This document shows, one piece after another, positions 50,392 through 58,702 of a stretch of DNA of 58,702 bases. The notes under the pieces are model-generated. The model had not been told where the DNA came from and ran no database searches. It was given only the letters and a program-made list of their open reading frames with translations. Both the position numbers and the translations under genes were made by a program. Each line of letters starts with the position of its first letter. The stretch's first letter is position 1. Origin of the DNA: CAZYMF01 sp964648215 (GTDB taxonomy: Bacteria; Desulfobacterota; Binatia; HRBIN30; JACQVA1); assembly GCA_964648215.1 (NCBI GenBank), contig CAZYMF010000008.1, positions 1 to 58,702 on the forward strand. Direction: 5' to 3'.

Positions 50392-52812
50392 TCACAATTC
50401 CACCGGGGGGACGGGCACGCGCCCGGCCTCGTTCCCCGCGGCTCGACGTTGATCGCGAGACTGCGCGGCCCGCTTCGTCGCGAATCCCGGGCGCAGCAGT
50501 GAGACGAGCGCCGGAATGAAGACCAGCGCGCCGATGGCATGGAACACCATGAGCATCATGAGCAGGAAGGCCATCTGCGCCTCGAACTTGAGCGGGAAGA
50601 ACAGCCAGAACACGACGCTGACCACCAGCGTGGTGCCGGTGAAGATGATCGCCTTGCCGGTCGTCGCGATGGCGCGCTGGTTGGCCTCGTCGAAGTCGTT
50701 GGTGACCTCGTACTCTTCGATGATGCGGCTGAGCACGTAGTAGCCGTAGTCGATGCCGATGCCGATGCCGACGGCCGCGACGGGCAGGGAGTTGATGTTG
50801 AAGTCGATGCCCATCAGGTACATCACCGCTTCCGACAACGGCTGCGCCACCAGCGACGGAATCATCACGATCAGCGCGCCGACGACCGAGCGGTACGTCG
50901 TGAAGCTCAGCAGGAAGACGACGAAGAGAATGACGGGAACGTTGATGTGATACGACCACTCCACCTCTTCGTTCGAAGCCGCCAGGATGCCGAGCAGCCC
51001 GCCGGCAAGCAGGTAGCGTACGCTGTCTTGCGGCTGGCTGTGGGCGGCGATGTACGCCTTGGCGCGCCGGATGGCGCCGCGGATGACGTCGCTGTTGTAG
51101 TTCTTGTAAAAGATGGTGATGGTGGCGTTGGTGTAGTCGGGGCTGTAGAACCGGTCCATCTCGCCGCGCGAGGTTCCCGCCGAAAGCATGTAGAACAGCT
51201 GCCCGACGTAGTTGGAGCGGGTCGGCAGCATCTCCCAGCGCGGATCGCCCTCGTGAAAGGTGCGGTAGATCTTCTTCAGTAGGGTCGTCGCGGTGAGCGT
51301 GCCGCCCACTTCGTCGCTCTGGCTCATGTAGCGGGCGAAGAGATCCAGGCCGGTCAAGGTGCGGGGATCGTTGATGGCTCCGCGCTTCTTGCCCTCGGCG
51401 ATGATCACCAGCTGGCTGGCGCCGACGAAGTCCTCGCTGAGCTTGGCCATGGCCTGGTTGTACGGATGATCGTGGTAGAGCAGCGCCTCGCCGATGTTGG
51501 TGTCGCCGATCTTCAGCTGCCGGGAGAAGTAGAGGCCGAACACCATCAACGCGGCGAATACGACGAGCACGACCCGTCGCATGCGCCCCGTGGCCAGGGC
51601 GACGAGCCCTCGCGTGATTCCATTGTACAGGCGATCCGAGCCGCGCTGGCGGGTTGCGTGCTCCCGCGGCGGCCGCACCGTCGCCAGGATGATCGGATGC
51701 AGCGTCACCACGCTCAGGAAGATGCTCACGATCCAGAAGCTGGCGACGAAGGCGAGCTTCTGCATGAGGGGAATGCGGGCGATGGCGATGGTCAGGATCG
51801 CCAAGCCGTCGGCCACGATCGAGACCATGGCCGGACTGAAGAGGCCGACGTAGGAGCGCAGGATCGCCGTCTCGCGATCGTGGCAGCGCAGGTACTCTTC
51901 GTGGTAGCGCTCCATCGACTGCACCGAGTGGCTCAGCGCCCGCGCCGTGATCAGCACGAAGACCACCAGCACCAGCGGGTCGAGCGTGAAGCCGCACAGC
52001 GCCGCGAAGCCGAGACCCCAGATCGCGCTCATCAAGCCGGAGAACACCGGAATCACGACGCCCTGCACGCTGCGAAAGTAGAACCAGAGCAGGCCCACCA
52101 TCGCCAGACCGGTCGCCAGGAAGACGTATCCCATCTTGGCGACCGCCTGGTTGAAGTAGGCGTACAGCACCGGCGGCCCGGCGACGTAGATGTTGACCGT
52201 GCCGTCCGCCTCCTCGCGCGCGACGATCTCCTGGACCTCCCGCCACATGGCGTTGAGGTCGAAATACTCCTCCCAGAATCCGGCGGAGATCAGCGTGGCC
52301 TTGTCGTCGGGCGAGACGAAGAACCCCCGCACCCCCTCGGTGGTGTACACCTTCTGCCGCAAGAACTTCATGTCCTCGGCGTTCTGCGGCAGACGCGGGT
52401 ACATCAGCGGCACGATCTTGATGCCGGTGCCGGAGGTCAGCGTCGTCTTCAGCTTGGGGTGGGTGATCGAGATGACCTGCTCGCCGTTGACTCCCGGCAC
52501 GTCGTGGAGCAAGCCGAGGGTGATGCGATTCACTTTGGCGATCGTCTCCGGACTGTCGAAGATCGTGCCGTGCTTGGCCTCGAGCACGATCACCAGGGTG
52601 TTGGCGGTGCCGAACATGGAGCGGTACTTGGTGTACAGCTCGATGTAGGGATGGTGCGGCGGGTAGAGGTCGAAGAAGTTGGTGAAGATCGTCAGCCGCG
52701 TCGCCGCCACCCACAGGAAGAAGAAGGTCCCGGCGGCAATCGACAGCGACACGGTGACACGGTGCCGCAAGAGAAAACGCAGGTAACGCTCAATGAGCCG
52801 GTTCGGTATCAC
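50392..52812 (-). CDS. RND/MMPL-family transporter
   Basis: This 806-residue integral membrane protein starts at GTG (52810-52812) behind GAGAGGGG. It has two repeats of the RND fold: TM1 at ~18-38, a periplasmic domain to ~230, then a five-helix bundle to ~410 (MGYVFLATGLAMVGLLWFYF, PLVLVVFVLITARALSHSV). The second half repeats this from ~430. Asp and His residues sit in the central helices (ITARALSHSV and GIGIGIDYGYYVLS). It lacks a fusion-protein partner, as in MMPL/HpnN-type exporters of lipids, hopanoids or sterols. Position between a FadD3-like ligase and TetR suggests moving the sterol or lipid substrate across the envelope. Confidence 0.9.
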   Translation of the reverse strand: MIPNRLIERYLRFLLRHRVTVSLSIAAGTFFFLWVAATRLTIFTNFFDLYPPHHPYIELYTKYRSMFGTANTLVIVLEAKHGTIFDSPETIAKVNRITLGLLHDVPGVNGEQVISITHPKLKTTLTSGTGIKIVPLMYPRLPQNAEDMKFLRQKVYTTEGVRGFFVSPDDKATLISAGFWEEYFDLNAMWREVQEIVAREEADGTVNIYVAGPPVLYAYFNQAVAKMGYVFLATGLAMVGLLWFYFRSVQGVVIPVFSGLMSAIWGLGFAALCGFTLDPLVLVVFVLITARALSHSVQSMERYHEEYLRCHDRETAILRSYVGLFSPAMVSIVADGLAILTIAIARIPLMQKLAFVASFWIVSIFLSVVTLHPIILATVRPPREHATRQRGSDRLYNGITRGLVALATGRMRRVVLVVFAALMVFGLYFSRQLKIGDTNIGEALLYHDHPYNQAMAKLSEDFVGASQLVIIAEGKKRGAINDPRTLTGLDLFARYMSQSDEVGGTLTATTLLKKIYRTFHEGDPRWEMLPTRSNYVGQLFYMLSAGTSRGEMDRFYSPDYTNATITIFYKNYNSDVIRGAIRRAKAYIAAHSQPQDSVRYLLAGGLLGILAASNEEVEWSYHINVPVILFVVFLLSFTTYRSVVGALIVMIPSLVAQPLSEAVMYLMGIDFNINSLPVAAVGIGIGIDYGYYVLSRIIEEYEVTNDFDEANQRAIATTGKAIIFTGTTLVVSVVFWLFFPLKFEAQMAFLLMMLMVFHAIGALVFIPALVSLLRPGFATKRAAQSRDQRRAAGNEAGRVPVPPVEL

Positions 52813-52866
52813 GGCCCCCCCTCTCGCGGACGCCCATCGCCTGCCGGCGCGTGGCGCCGCCGGACC

Positions 52867-54504
52867 TCACGAAGCTCTCTCCGGACCGCGCGCCCGCGCC
52901 GCGGCCCGCTCTCGCAAGACGAACTTCGTCACCTTCCCCGAGGCGTTGAGGGGCAGCGATTCCAGCACCTCGACGTGTCGCGGCGCCTTGTAGTTGGCCA
53001 TGTGCGCGCGACACCACGCGATGAGCGCCTCGGCCTCCACGGTCGCTCCGGGCCGCGGCACGACGTAGGCCATGCCCACCTCACCCAGGCGCTCGTCGGG
53101 CACGCCGATCACGGCGACCTGCGCCAGCGCGTCGTTGGCCAGCATGAGGTTCTCGATCTCGGCGGGATAGCAGTTGAAGCCGCCGCAGATGAACATGTCC
53201 TTGATGCGGTCCGTGATGCGCAGATAGCCGCGCGCGTCCATCACCCCGACGTCGCCGGTGTGCAGCCAGCCCGCGGCGTCGATCGCCGCGGCCGTCGCCG
53301 CCGCGTCGTCCAGATACCCTCGCATCACGTTGTAGCCGCGCACGACCACCTCCCCGGGCTGGCCGCGCGGCACCTCGTTCCCCGTCGCATCCACGCAGCG
53401 CACCTCGATGTCGGGGATCGCTCGGCCGGAGGTGTTGGCGATGGTCTCCGGATCGTCGTCGTAGCGACACATGGTGACCACGCCCGTCGACTCGGTGAGG
53501 CCGTAGCCGGTAATGATCGTCTCGAACGTCAGCTCGCGGCGCATGCGCAGGATCAGCTCCACCGGGATCACCGCCGCTCCGGTGACCGCGAGGCGCAGGG
53601 TCGACAGATCGTAGCGGTCGCGCTCCGGGTACGTCAGGATCATCTGGTAGAGCGTCGGCGGCCCCGGCAACACGCTCACCCGGTCTCGGCCGATCCGCGC
53701 GAGCACCGCCGGCACGTCGAATACCGGTTGCGGCAGGATCGTGGCGCCGCACATGATCGCCGCCAACCATCCCGCCTTGTAGCCGAAGCCGTGAAAGAAC
53801 GGGTTCACGATCAGGTAGCGATCGCCCTCCCGTAGGCCGACGACGTCGGACCAGACGCGAAACACGCGCAGATTCTGGCCGTGCGTGGTCATCACCCCTT
53901 TCGGCTTGCCCGTCGTACCCGAGGTGAACAGGATGTCGGAGAGATCGTCGGCCGACACCGCCGCCGCCCGCCGCCGTGCCTCGCCGTCCGGGACGGCTTC
54001 GCCGCGTGCGAGGAAGTCGGACCACGTCACCGTCCCCGTGCCGCTATCGTCCGTTGCCGGACGCAGCAGCACGATTTGCTCGAGGTCGGGCAGCCCCGCG
54101 AGCGGGCGCCCATCCGCCGCTCCGCCGAGCGCGCCGCGCAGCAGGTCGACGTAGTGGTTGCCGAGGAACTCGCCGACGGTGCACAGGATGCGCGCTCGAC
54201 TGGCCTTCAGGATGTACCCGGCCTCGTCGCCCTTCAGGCGCGTGTTCAGGGGCACGAGCACGCCGCCAGCCGACTGCAGGCCGATGGCAGCGACGATCCA
54301 CTCCAGGATGTTCGGTGCCCAGATCGCCACGCAGTCGCCGCGCCCGATGCCGGCGGCGCAGAACGCCCGCGCCGCCCGCAGACCCGCCGCGGCCAGCTCG
54401 GCAAAGGTCAGGGTGACCCCGCCGTCCTCGACGGCGAGGCGGCCGGCGAAGCGTTCGGCGGCTCCCTGCACCAGCTGCGGGATCGTGGGTTCGCGTAGCT
54501 CCAT
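52867..54504 (-). CDS. FadD3-like acyl-CoA synthetase
   Basis: This 545-residue AMP-forming ligase starts at ATG 54504 (a TTG directly before it is not used). It resembles M. tuberculosis FadD3, which attaches CoA to the C/D-ring propanoate HIP in steroid degradation. Shared strings are VAIWAPNILEWIVAAIGL, DLSDILFTSGTTGKPKGVM, YLIVNPFFHGFGYKAGWLAA, VLPGPPTLYQMILTYPERDR, GYGLTESTGVVTMCR, GWLHTGDVGVMDARGYLRIT and KDMFICGGFNCYPAEIENLM. The catalytic Lys lies in NASGKVTKFVLRER. FadD3-like enzymes are widespread, so HIP is the favoured but unproven substrate; the adjacent sterol operon supports it. Confidence 0.85.
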   Translation of the reverse strand: MELREPTIPQLVQGAAERFAGRLAVEDGGVTLTFAELAAAGLRAARAFCAAGIGRGDCVAIWAPNILEWIVAAIGLQSAGGVLVPLNTRLKGDEAGYILKASRARILCTVGEFLGNHYVDLLRGALGGAADGRPLAGLPDLEQIVLLRPATDDSGTGTVTWSDFLARGEAVPDGEARRRAAAVSADDLSDILFTSGTTGKPKGVMTTHGQNLRVFRVWSDVVGLREGDRYLIVNPFFHGFGYKAGWLAAIMCGATILPQPVFDVPAVLARIGRDRVSVLPGPPTLYQMILTYPERDRYDLSTLRLAVTGAAVIPVELILRMRRELTFETIITGYGLTESTGVVTMCRYDDDPETIANTSGRAIPDIEVRCVDATGNEVPRGQPGEVVVRGYNVMRGYLDDAAATAAAIDAAGWLHTGDVGVMDARGYLRITDRIKDMFICGGFNCYPAEIENLMLANDALAQVAVIGVPDERLGEVGMAYVVPRPGATVEAEALIAWCRAHMANYKAPRHVEVLESLPLNASGKVTKFVLRERAAARARGPERAS

Positions 54505-54570
54505 CAAAAGATGCCACTAAGCAGGTGTCTCTACGCCAGATGGAGCGGTCGCCGCGCTGACATTTGTCAC

Positions 54571-54586
54571 GAACAAACGTTTCATC
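54571..54586. promoter_or_regulatory. Degenerate palindrome in divergent region, putative operator (site D)
   Basis: GAACAAACGTTTCATC keeps the complete left half and centre of site A (GAACAAACGTTT) but has a degenerate right half. It lies in the 155-bp divergent region between the FadD3-like gene (minus) and the acyl-CoA dehydrogenase (plus). Confidence 0.6.
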
Positions 54587-54659
54587 GGGTGGTTCAAAGA
54601 AGCGCGGGTCGCGTTCTACTCTCTCTGCGCATGAATACGCAACCACAGGATCCGGCCCC

Positions 54660-55862
54660 ATGACGCCAATCGACATCGATATCGGTCTTTCCGACGAGGA
54701 CCAGGCGATCCGCGAGACCTGCCACCGGTTTGCCGCCGAGGTGCTGCGGCCGGCGGGCCAGGCGCTCGATCGCCTGGCCGATCCGGCCGCCGTCATCGCC
54801 CTGGACTCGGTCCTCTGGGGCGTGTTCGAGCAGTATCAGGCCCTGGGCATTGGCCGGCTGCTCGCCGATCCGGGCCCCGACCCCGTCGCCAAGGCGCGGC
54901 TGATGTGTCTGGTCAACGAGGAGCTGGCCTGGGGCGACGTCGGCCTCGCCATCACCCTGGGGCTGAGCCAGTTTCATCAGCCCTGGATCCAGCAAACGGG
55001 GAACGCCGAGCTACTGGAGCGCTTCTGCGCGCCCGACCGGCTGACGATCGGCTGCTGGGCGCTGACCGAGCCGGACCACGGCAGCGACACGGTCGCCCTC
55101 AGCGAGCCGCACTTCGGCAACCCGTCGCTCAAGCCCAACTGCACCGCGCGCCGCGACGGCGACGACTACGTGATCAGCGGGCAGAAGGCGGCCTGGGTTT
55201 CCAACGGCTCGATTGCCGACATCGCCGTGCTCTTCTGCACCCTCGACCGCAGCCAGGGCTTCAAGGGCGGCGCCGTCTTTCTGGTGCCGCTGGATCGGCC
55301 GGGGGTGACCCGTCCGAAACCTCTCGACAAGCTCGGCCAGCGCTCGCTCAACCAGGGCGAGATCTATTTCAGCGACGTGCGCATCCCGGCCTCGTACATG
55401 GTGCTCGGCCCGGAGTTCTACTCGCTGGCCCTGGAAACCATGCTGGCGCACGCCAACGCGGCGATGGGCCAGCTCTTCGTCGGCCTGGCGCGCGCCGCCT
55501 TCGAGCACGCCGTCGACTACGCCAAGGAGCGCGTGCAAGGCGGCGTGCCGATCTTCGAGCACCAGAGCGTGCGGGCGCGGCTGTTCAAGATGTTCATGCA
55601 GGTGGAGGCGGCGCGCTCGCTGGCTCGCCGCGTCGCGCTCTACAACGCCGCGAACCCGCCCCTGGTGCAGTACTCGATCGCCGCGAAGGTCTTCTGCACC
55701 AACACCGCCTTCGAGGTGGCCAGCGCCGCGCTGCAGATCTTCGGCGGCAACGGCCTCAGCCGCGAGTACCCGATCGAGAAGCTGCTGCGCGACGCGCGCG
55801 CGTCGATGATCGAAGACGGGTGCAACGACGTCCTGAGCCTGCTCGGCGCGACCAAGCTCTGA
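54660..55862 (+). CDS. Acyl-CoA dehydrogenase
   Basis: This is a 400-residue acyl-CoA dehydrogenase. The longer open frame upstream is not family-like and overlaps the operator, so ATG 54660 is chosen. Motifs include WALTEPDHGSDTVAL (FAD/substrate loop), YVISGQKAAWVSNGSIADIA, SLNQGEIYFSDVRIPASYMV, GGVPIFEHQSVRARLFKMFM, QIFGGNGLSREYPIEKLLRD and IEDGCNDVLSL. The usual catalytic Glu near the end appears as IEDGCN in place of YEGTxx, which may mean an atypical base position. It probably dehydrogenates a side-chain or ring-derived CoA ester, but the substrate is not identifiable. It is the first gene of the second plus-strand block. Confidence 0.88.
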   Translation: MTPIDIDIGLSDEDQAIRETCHRFAAEVLRPAGQALDRLADPAAVIALDSVLWGVFEQYQALGIGRLLADPGPDPVAKARLMCLVNEELAWGDVGLAITLGLSQFHQPWIQQTGNAELLERFCAPDRLTIGCWALTEPDHGSDTVALSEPHFGNPSLKPNCTARRDGDDYVISGQKAAWVSNGSIADIAVLFCTLDRSQGFKGGAVFLVPLDRPGVTRPKPLDKLGQRSLNQGEIYFSDVRIPASYMVLGPEFYSLALETMLAHANAAMGQLFVGLARAAFEHAVDYAKERVQGGVPIFEHQSVRARLFKMFMQVEAARSLARRVALYNAANPPLVQYSIAAKVFCTNTAFEVASAALQIFGGNGLSREYPIEKLLRDARASMIEDGCNDVLSLLGATKL

Positions 55863-55917
55863 GCGCCGCTCGCGCGCTGCCCTCCGGCATGCCAAACTGA
55901 AACAAGGAGGGACAATC

Positions 55918-57135
55918 ATGCGGCTGAACGCCATCATCGCCGGGGTCGGCATGACCCGGTTCATGAAGTATCCCGACAAGGGCCTGAAGCAGCTCGGCAG
56001 CGAAGCCGCGCAAGCGGCGGTGGCCGACGCCGGGTTGACCCTGGCGGACATCGAAGCGGCGTACGTCGGCAACTGCGCGGCCGGGCTGGTCACGGGTCAG
56101 GAATCCATCCGCGGCCAGGTCATTCTCGGCACGATCGGCGTCGGCAAGATTCCGATCATCAACGTGGAGAACGCCTGCGCCAGCGGCTCCACGGCGCTCC
56201 TCCAGGCTTGCGCCATGGTCTCCACCGGCCTGTACGACAGCGTGCTCGCCCTCGGCGTCGAGAAGCTCTCGCACCCGGACAAGATGCGCAGCTTTGCCGC
56301 CTTCGCCGGGGCGATGGACGTCGACGAGCTGAACGAGATGATCGCCTCGCTGCAGCAGGCCGCGGCCGCCGAGACCGGCAGCCCGGGCGAGAATCGCTCG
56401 ATGTTCATGGACGTCTACGCCATGGCCGCGCGCGCCCACATGCAACGCTTCGGCACCACCAAGGAGCAGTTCGCCGCCGTGGCGGCCAAGAACTCGTTGC
56501 ACGGCAGCCTCAACCCGAACGCCCAGTTCCGCGAGGCGTTGACCGTCGAGCAGGTTCTCAACGACCGGCTGATCGTCGAGCCGCTGACCCGCGCGATGTG
56601 CTCGCCCATCGGTGACGGCGCCGCCGCCGCGATCGTCGTCAGCGAGCGCAAGGCGCGCCAGCTGGGAATCACCCGGCCGGTGCGCGTGGTCACCAGCGTG
56701 ATGCATTCCGGCTGGAATCACCGCGACGACGAGCCCGACACGGTGGAGCTGTGCGCCCGCGACGCGTACGCCGAAGCCGGCGTCGGTCCCGACGACCTCG
56801 ACGTCGTCGAGCTCCACGACGCCTCGGCGCCGGGCGAGATCATGGCCTACGAGCAGCTCGGGCTCTGCCCCAAAGGCGAGGGCGGCCGGCTGGTTGCGTC
56901 GGGAGCCACCAGGCTCGGCGGGCGCATCCCGGTCAACACCTCGGGCGGGCTGCTGCGCAAGGGGCACCCGGTCGGAGCCACGGGTCTCGCCCAGATCGTC
57001 GAGCTCACCCTGCAGCTCCAGGGCCGCGCCGGCCGGCGGCAGGTCGAAGGCGCCAAGCTGGCGCTGGCCCAGAATGGCGGCGGCAAGAGCGGCAACGACG
57101 CGGCGGCGATGCTGGTGACCATCCTCGAGACCTGA
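55918..57135 (+). CDS. SCP-x-type thiolase (active form)
   Basis: This 405-residue thiolase starts behind a strong AAGGAGGG. It has the nucleophile Cys in VENACASGSTALLQACAMVS, the motif ELHDASAPGEIMAYEQLG, and NTSGGLLRKGHPVGATGLAQ with the catalytic His. In contrast to the homologues at 179-1339 and 41272-42438 the Cys is intact, so true thiolysis of a 3-oxoacyl-CoA is expected. It groups with lipid-transfer-protein (SCP-x) thiolases, which prefer branched or sterol-like substrates. No DUF35 partner is encoded next to it in the visible part. The downstream acyl-CoA ligase starts 6 bp after its stop. Confidence 0.9.
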   Translation: MRLNAIIAGVGMTRFMKYPDKGLKQLGSEAAQAAVADAGLTLADIEAAYVGNCAAGLVTGQESIRGQVILGTIGVGKIPIINVENACASGSTALLQACAMVSTGLYDSVLALGVEKLSHPDKMRSFAAFAGAMDVDELNEMIASLQQAAAAETGSPGENRSMFMDVYAMAARAHMQRFGTTKEQFAAVAAKNSLHGSLNPNAQFREALTVEQVLNDRLIVEPLTRAMCSPIGDGAAAAIVVSERKARQLGITRPVRVVTSVMHSGWNHRDDEPDTVELCARDAYAEAGVGPDDLDVVELHDASAPGEIMAYEQLGLCPKGEGGRLVASGATRLGGRIPVNTSGGLLRKGHPVGATGLAQIVELTLQLQGRAGRRQVEGAKLALAQNGGGKSGNDAAAMLVTILET

Positions 57136-57141
57136 GGCGCC

Positions 57142-58702
57142 GTGCCGGAACGCAATGAAATGATCCTGGCGGAGCTGATCCAGCTCCGCGCCGAGCAGCA
57201 ACCCGATCTCGACGTGCTCACCTTCGAGCATCTCGGCCTCGACGGCGGCGCGACGGCGGACGAGGTGCGCACCTTCGCCGCGCTGCAGACCAACGCCAAC
57301 CGCATCGCCGCGGGCTTGATCGGCAAGGGGCTGGCTCGGGGCGACCGCGTCGCCGTCATGATGCGCAATCATCCGGAGCTCGTCGAGGCGCTCATCGCGT
57401 GCTCGATCACCGGAGCGCTGCTCGTTCCGGTCGATCCGCGCACGCGCGGCGAGAAGCTGGTGTACATGCTGGGCCACGCCGGCTGCGCCGGGATCATCGG
57501 TGCCGACTACTGTCTCGCCGCCATCGCCGCCGCGCGCCCGCAGCTACCCGATCTCGAGTGGGTCATGGGCCTCGAAACGGGCGAGGAAGCGCCGGCACGC
57601 GCGGAGTTCGGGGACGTGGGGTCGTTGCGGGAATGGTTGCGCACACCCGCGCCCACGGTCGATGTCCGCAGCGACAGCCCCGATGCCCCGCTCCAGATCA
57701 TGTACACCTCGGGCACCACCGGGGATCCGAAGGGCATCGTCGGCGCCAACTTCCGCTTCTGCGCCGCCGGCATGCTCGGCATGCTCTTCGGCTATCGCAG
57801 CGACGAGCGGCCGTACACCGGCCTCTCGCTGACCCACGGCAACGCCCAGTCGGTGACGCTCGCCCCGGCGCTGACGATGGGCTTGCGCGCCGTCTTCAGC
57901 CGGCGCTTCACCAAGTCGAAGCTGTGGGACGTGTGCCGCGCGCACGGCTGCACCACGTTCTCCCTCGTCGGTGGCATGGCGACGGCGATCTACAGCGAGC
58001 CGGTCAGGCCCGACGACGCCGACAATCCGGTGCGGATGGTGGTGAGCGGCGGGATGCCGGCCGCGATCTGGGAAGCGTTCGAACGCCGCTTCGACGTGCG
58101 CATCCTGGAGTTCTACGGCGCCATGGACGGCGGCGGCATGGCGTACAAACCCATCGGCGAAGGACCGGTCGGGTCGTTCGGCAAGCCGATGCCCGGCATC
58201 GACATGCGGATCCTCGATGCCGACGGCCGCGAGTGCCCGCCCGGCGTCGTCGGCGAGATCTGCTGCCGGCCGGCCGGCGGCGGCGACGCCGACGTGGAGT
58301 ATTTCGGCGACCCGGAGGCCGCCGCGCGCAAGATCCGCGGCGGTTGGAACCGCAGCGGCGACATGGGCCATCGCGATGCCGGCGGCTGGCTGTACTTCGA
58401 CTACCGCAGCGGCGGCGGCATTCGCCGCAACGGCGACTTCATCGATCCGAGCTTCGTCGAGAAGGCGATCGCCGAGCATCCGGACGTCGCCGACGTGTTC
58501 GTCTACGGCGTCCCGGCCGCGTCGGGCGCGCCGGGCGAGAAGGACGTCGTCGCGGTGGTCGTGCCGGAGGCCGGCCGGCGCTTCGACGCCGCGGCCGTCT
58601 TCGCCGTCTGCCGCGGCCGACTCGAGCCGAACTTCGTCCCGACCTACCTGCAAGTGGTCGACGAGATTCCGAAGACCGCTTCCGAGAAGCCGCAGGAGCG
58701 GC
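57142..58702 (+). CDS. Acyl-CoA ligase (AMP-forming), partial
   Basis: The gene runs off the right edge; 520 codons are visible. It probably starts at GTG 57142 (GAGG four bases upstream); an in-frame ATG follows at 57160. The AMP-binding motif is QIMYTSGTTGDPKGIVGANF. ILEFYGAMDGGGMAYKP, where YGxTE is usual, is atypical, with the Thr-Glu pair replaced by Met-Asp. GWNRSGDMGHRDAGGWLYFD and RRNGDFIDPSFVEKAIAEHP follow. It resembles CaiC/FadD17-like acyl-CoA ligases found in lipid and steroid catabolic clusters. Being co-transcribed with an acyl-CoA dehydrogenase and a thiolase, it may activate the substrate of that beta-oxidation round. Confidence 0.85.
   Translation, partial: MPERNEMILAELIQLRAEQQPDLDVLTFEHLGLDGGATADEVRTFAALQTNANRIAAGLIGKGLARGDRVAVMMRNHPELVEALIACSITGALLVPVDPRTRGEKLVYMLGHAGCAGIIGADYCLAAIAAARPQLPDLEWVMGLETGEEAPARAEFGDVGSLREWLRTPAPTVDVRSDSPDAPLQIMYTSGTTGDPKGIVGANFRFCAAGMLGMLFGYRSDERPYTGLSLTHGNAQSVTLAPALTMGLRAVFSRRFTKSKLWDVCRAHGCTTFSLVGGMATAIYSEPVRPDDADNPVRMVVSGGMPAAIWEAFERRFDVRILEFYGAMDGGGMAYKPIGEGPVGSFGKPMPGIDMRILDADGRECPPGVVGEICCRPAGGGDADVEYFGDPEAAARKIRGGWNRSGDMGHRDAGGWLYFDYRSGGGIRRNGDFIDPSFVEKAIAEHPDVADVFVYGVPAASGAPGEKDVVAVVVPEAGRRFDAAAVFAVCRGRLEPNFVPTYLQVVDEIPKTASEKPQER

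Overview
The window is high-GC bacterial DNA, almost fully coding, with short gaps and many stop/start overlaps. It has no rRNA, tRNA, CRISPR array or recognisable transposase. F420-type oxidoreductases, class III CoA-transferases, acyl-CoA enzymes and a BCR/HgdB-type dehydratase point to a metabolically versatile, probably uncultivated environmental lineage. A Candidatus Binatota-like bacterium would fit, but no taxonomic marker is present and this is a weak inference. A run of 100 N (28941-29040) marks an assembly gap.

Layout: four transcription blocks. (1) Minus strand, 17482 down to 1: molybdo-hydroxylase maturation genes (XdhC/CoxI, MocA, CoxG), two F420-type oxidoreductases, a BaiCD-like flavoenzyme, three CaiB/BaiF-type CoA-transferases, a DsrE-like protein, a BadI-like crotonase, a three-subunit molybdenum hydroxylase in coxM-S-L order, an amidohydrolase, and a Cys-less thiolase with a DUF35 zinc-ribbon partner. 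(2) Plus strand, 17817-41260: two small unknown proteins, then eight CrtI/PYROXD2-type FAD oxidoreductases. Among them lie a small ferritin-like protein, an ASKHA activase, two BCR/2-hydroxyacyl-CoA dehydratase-type subunits, a stand-alone acetyl-CoA-synthase-like domain, a CooC-like ATPase and a HypB-like GTPase. A second BaiCD-like enzyme and an alpha/beta hydrolase end the block. (3) Minus strand, 54504 down to 41272: a FadD3-like ligase, an RND/MMPL transporter, a TetR regulator, a FATP-type acyl-CoA synthetase, and close counterparts of the mycobacterial sterol side-chain genes fadE29, fadE28, fadA5, chsH2, chsH1 and ltp2. (4) Plus strand, 54660 to the end: acyl-CoA dehydrogenase, SCP-x-type thiolase and a partial acyl-CoA ligase.

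Block 3 can be read with confidence: it encodes the last rounds of sterol side-chain degradation, ending in retro-aldol release of propionyl-CoA. Blocks 1 and 4 add CoA activation, beta-oxidation, ring hydroxylation and ring-opening activities that would suit a polycyclic or isoprenoid substrate. Block 2 is the most novel part. It combines a tandem array of flavin desaturase-like proteins with an ATP-driven radical-type Fe-S enzyme and nickel-handling accessory proteins, although no hydrogenase, urease or CO dehydrogenase is visible.

A palindrome (core AACAAACGTTTGTT) occurs as two perfect and two degenerate copies. They lie in both divergent promoter regions, before the TetR gene, and before the F420-enzyme genes. 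This suggests that most of the window belongs to one TetR-controlled regulon.
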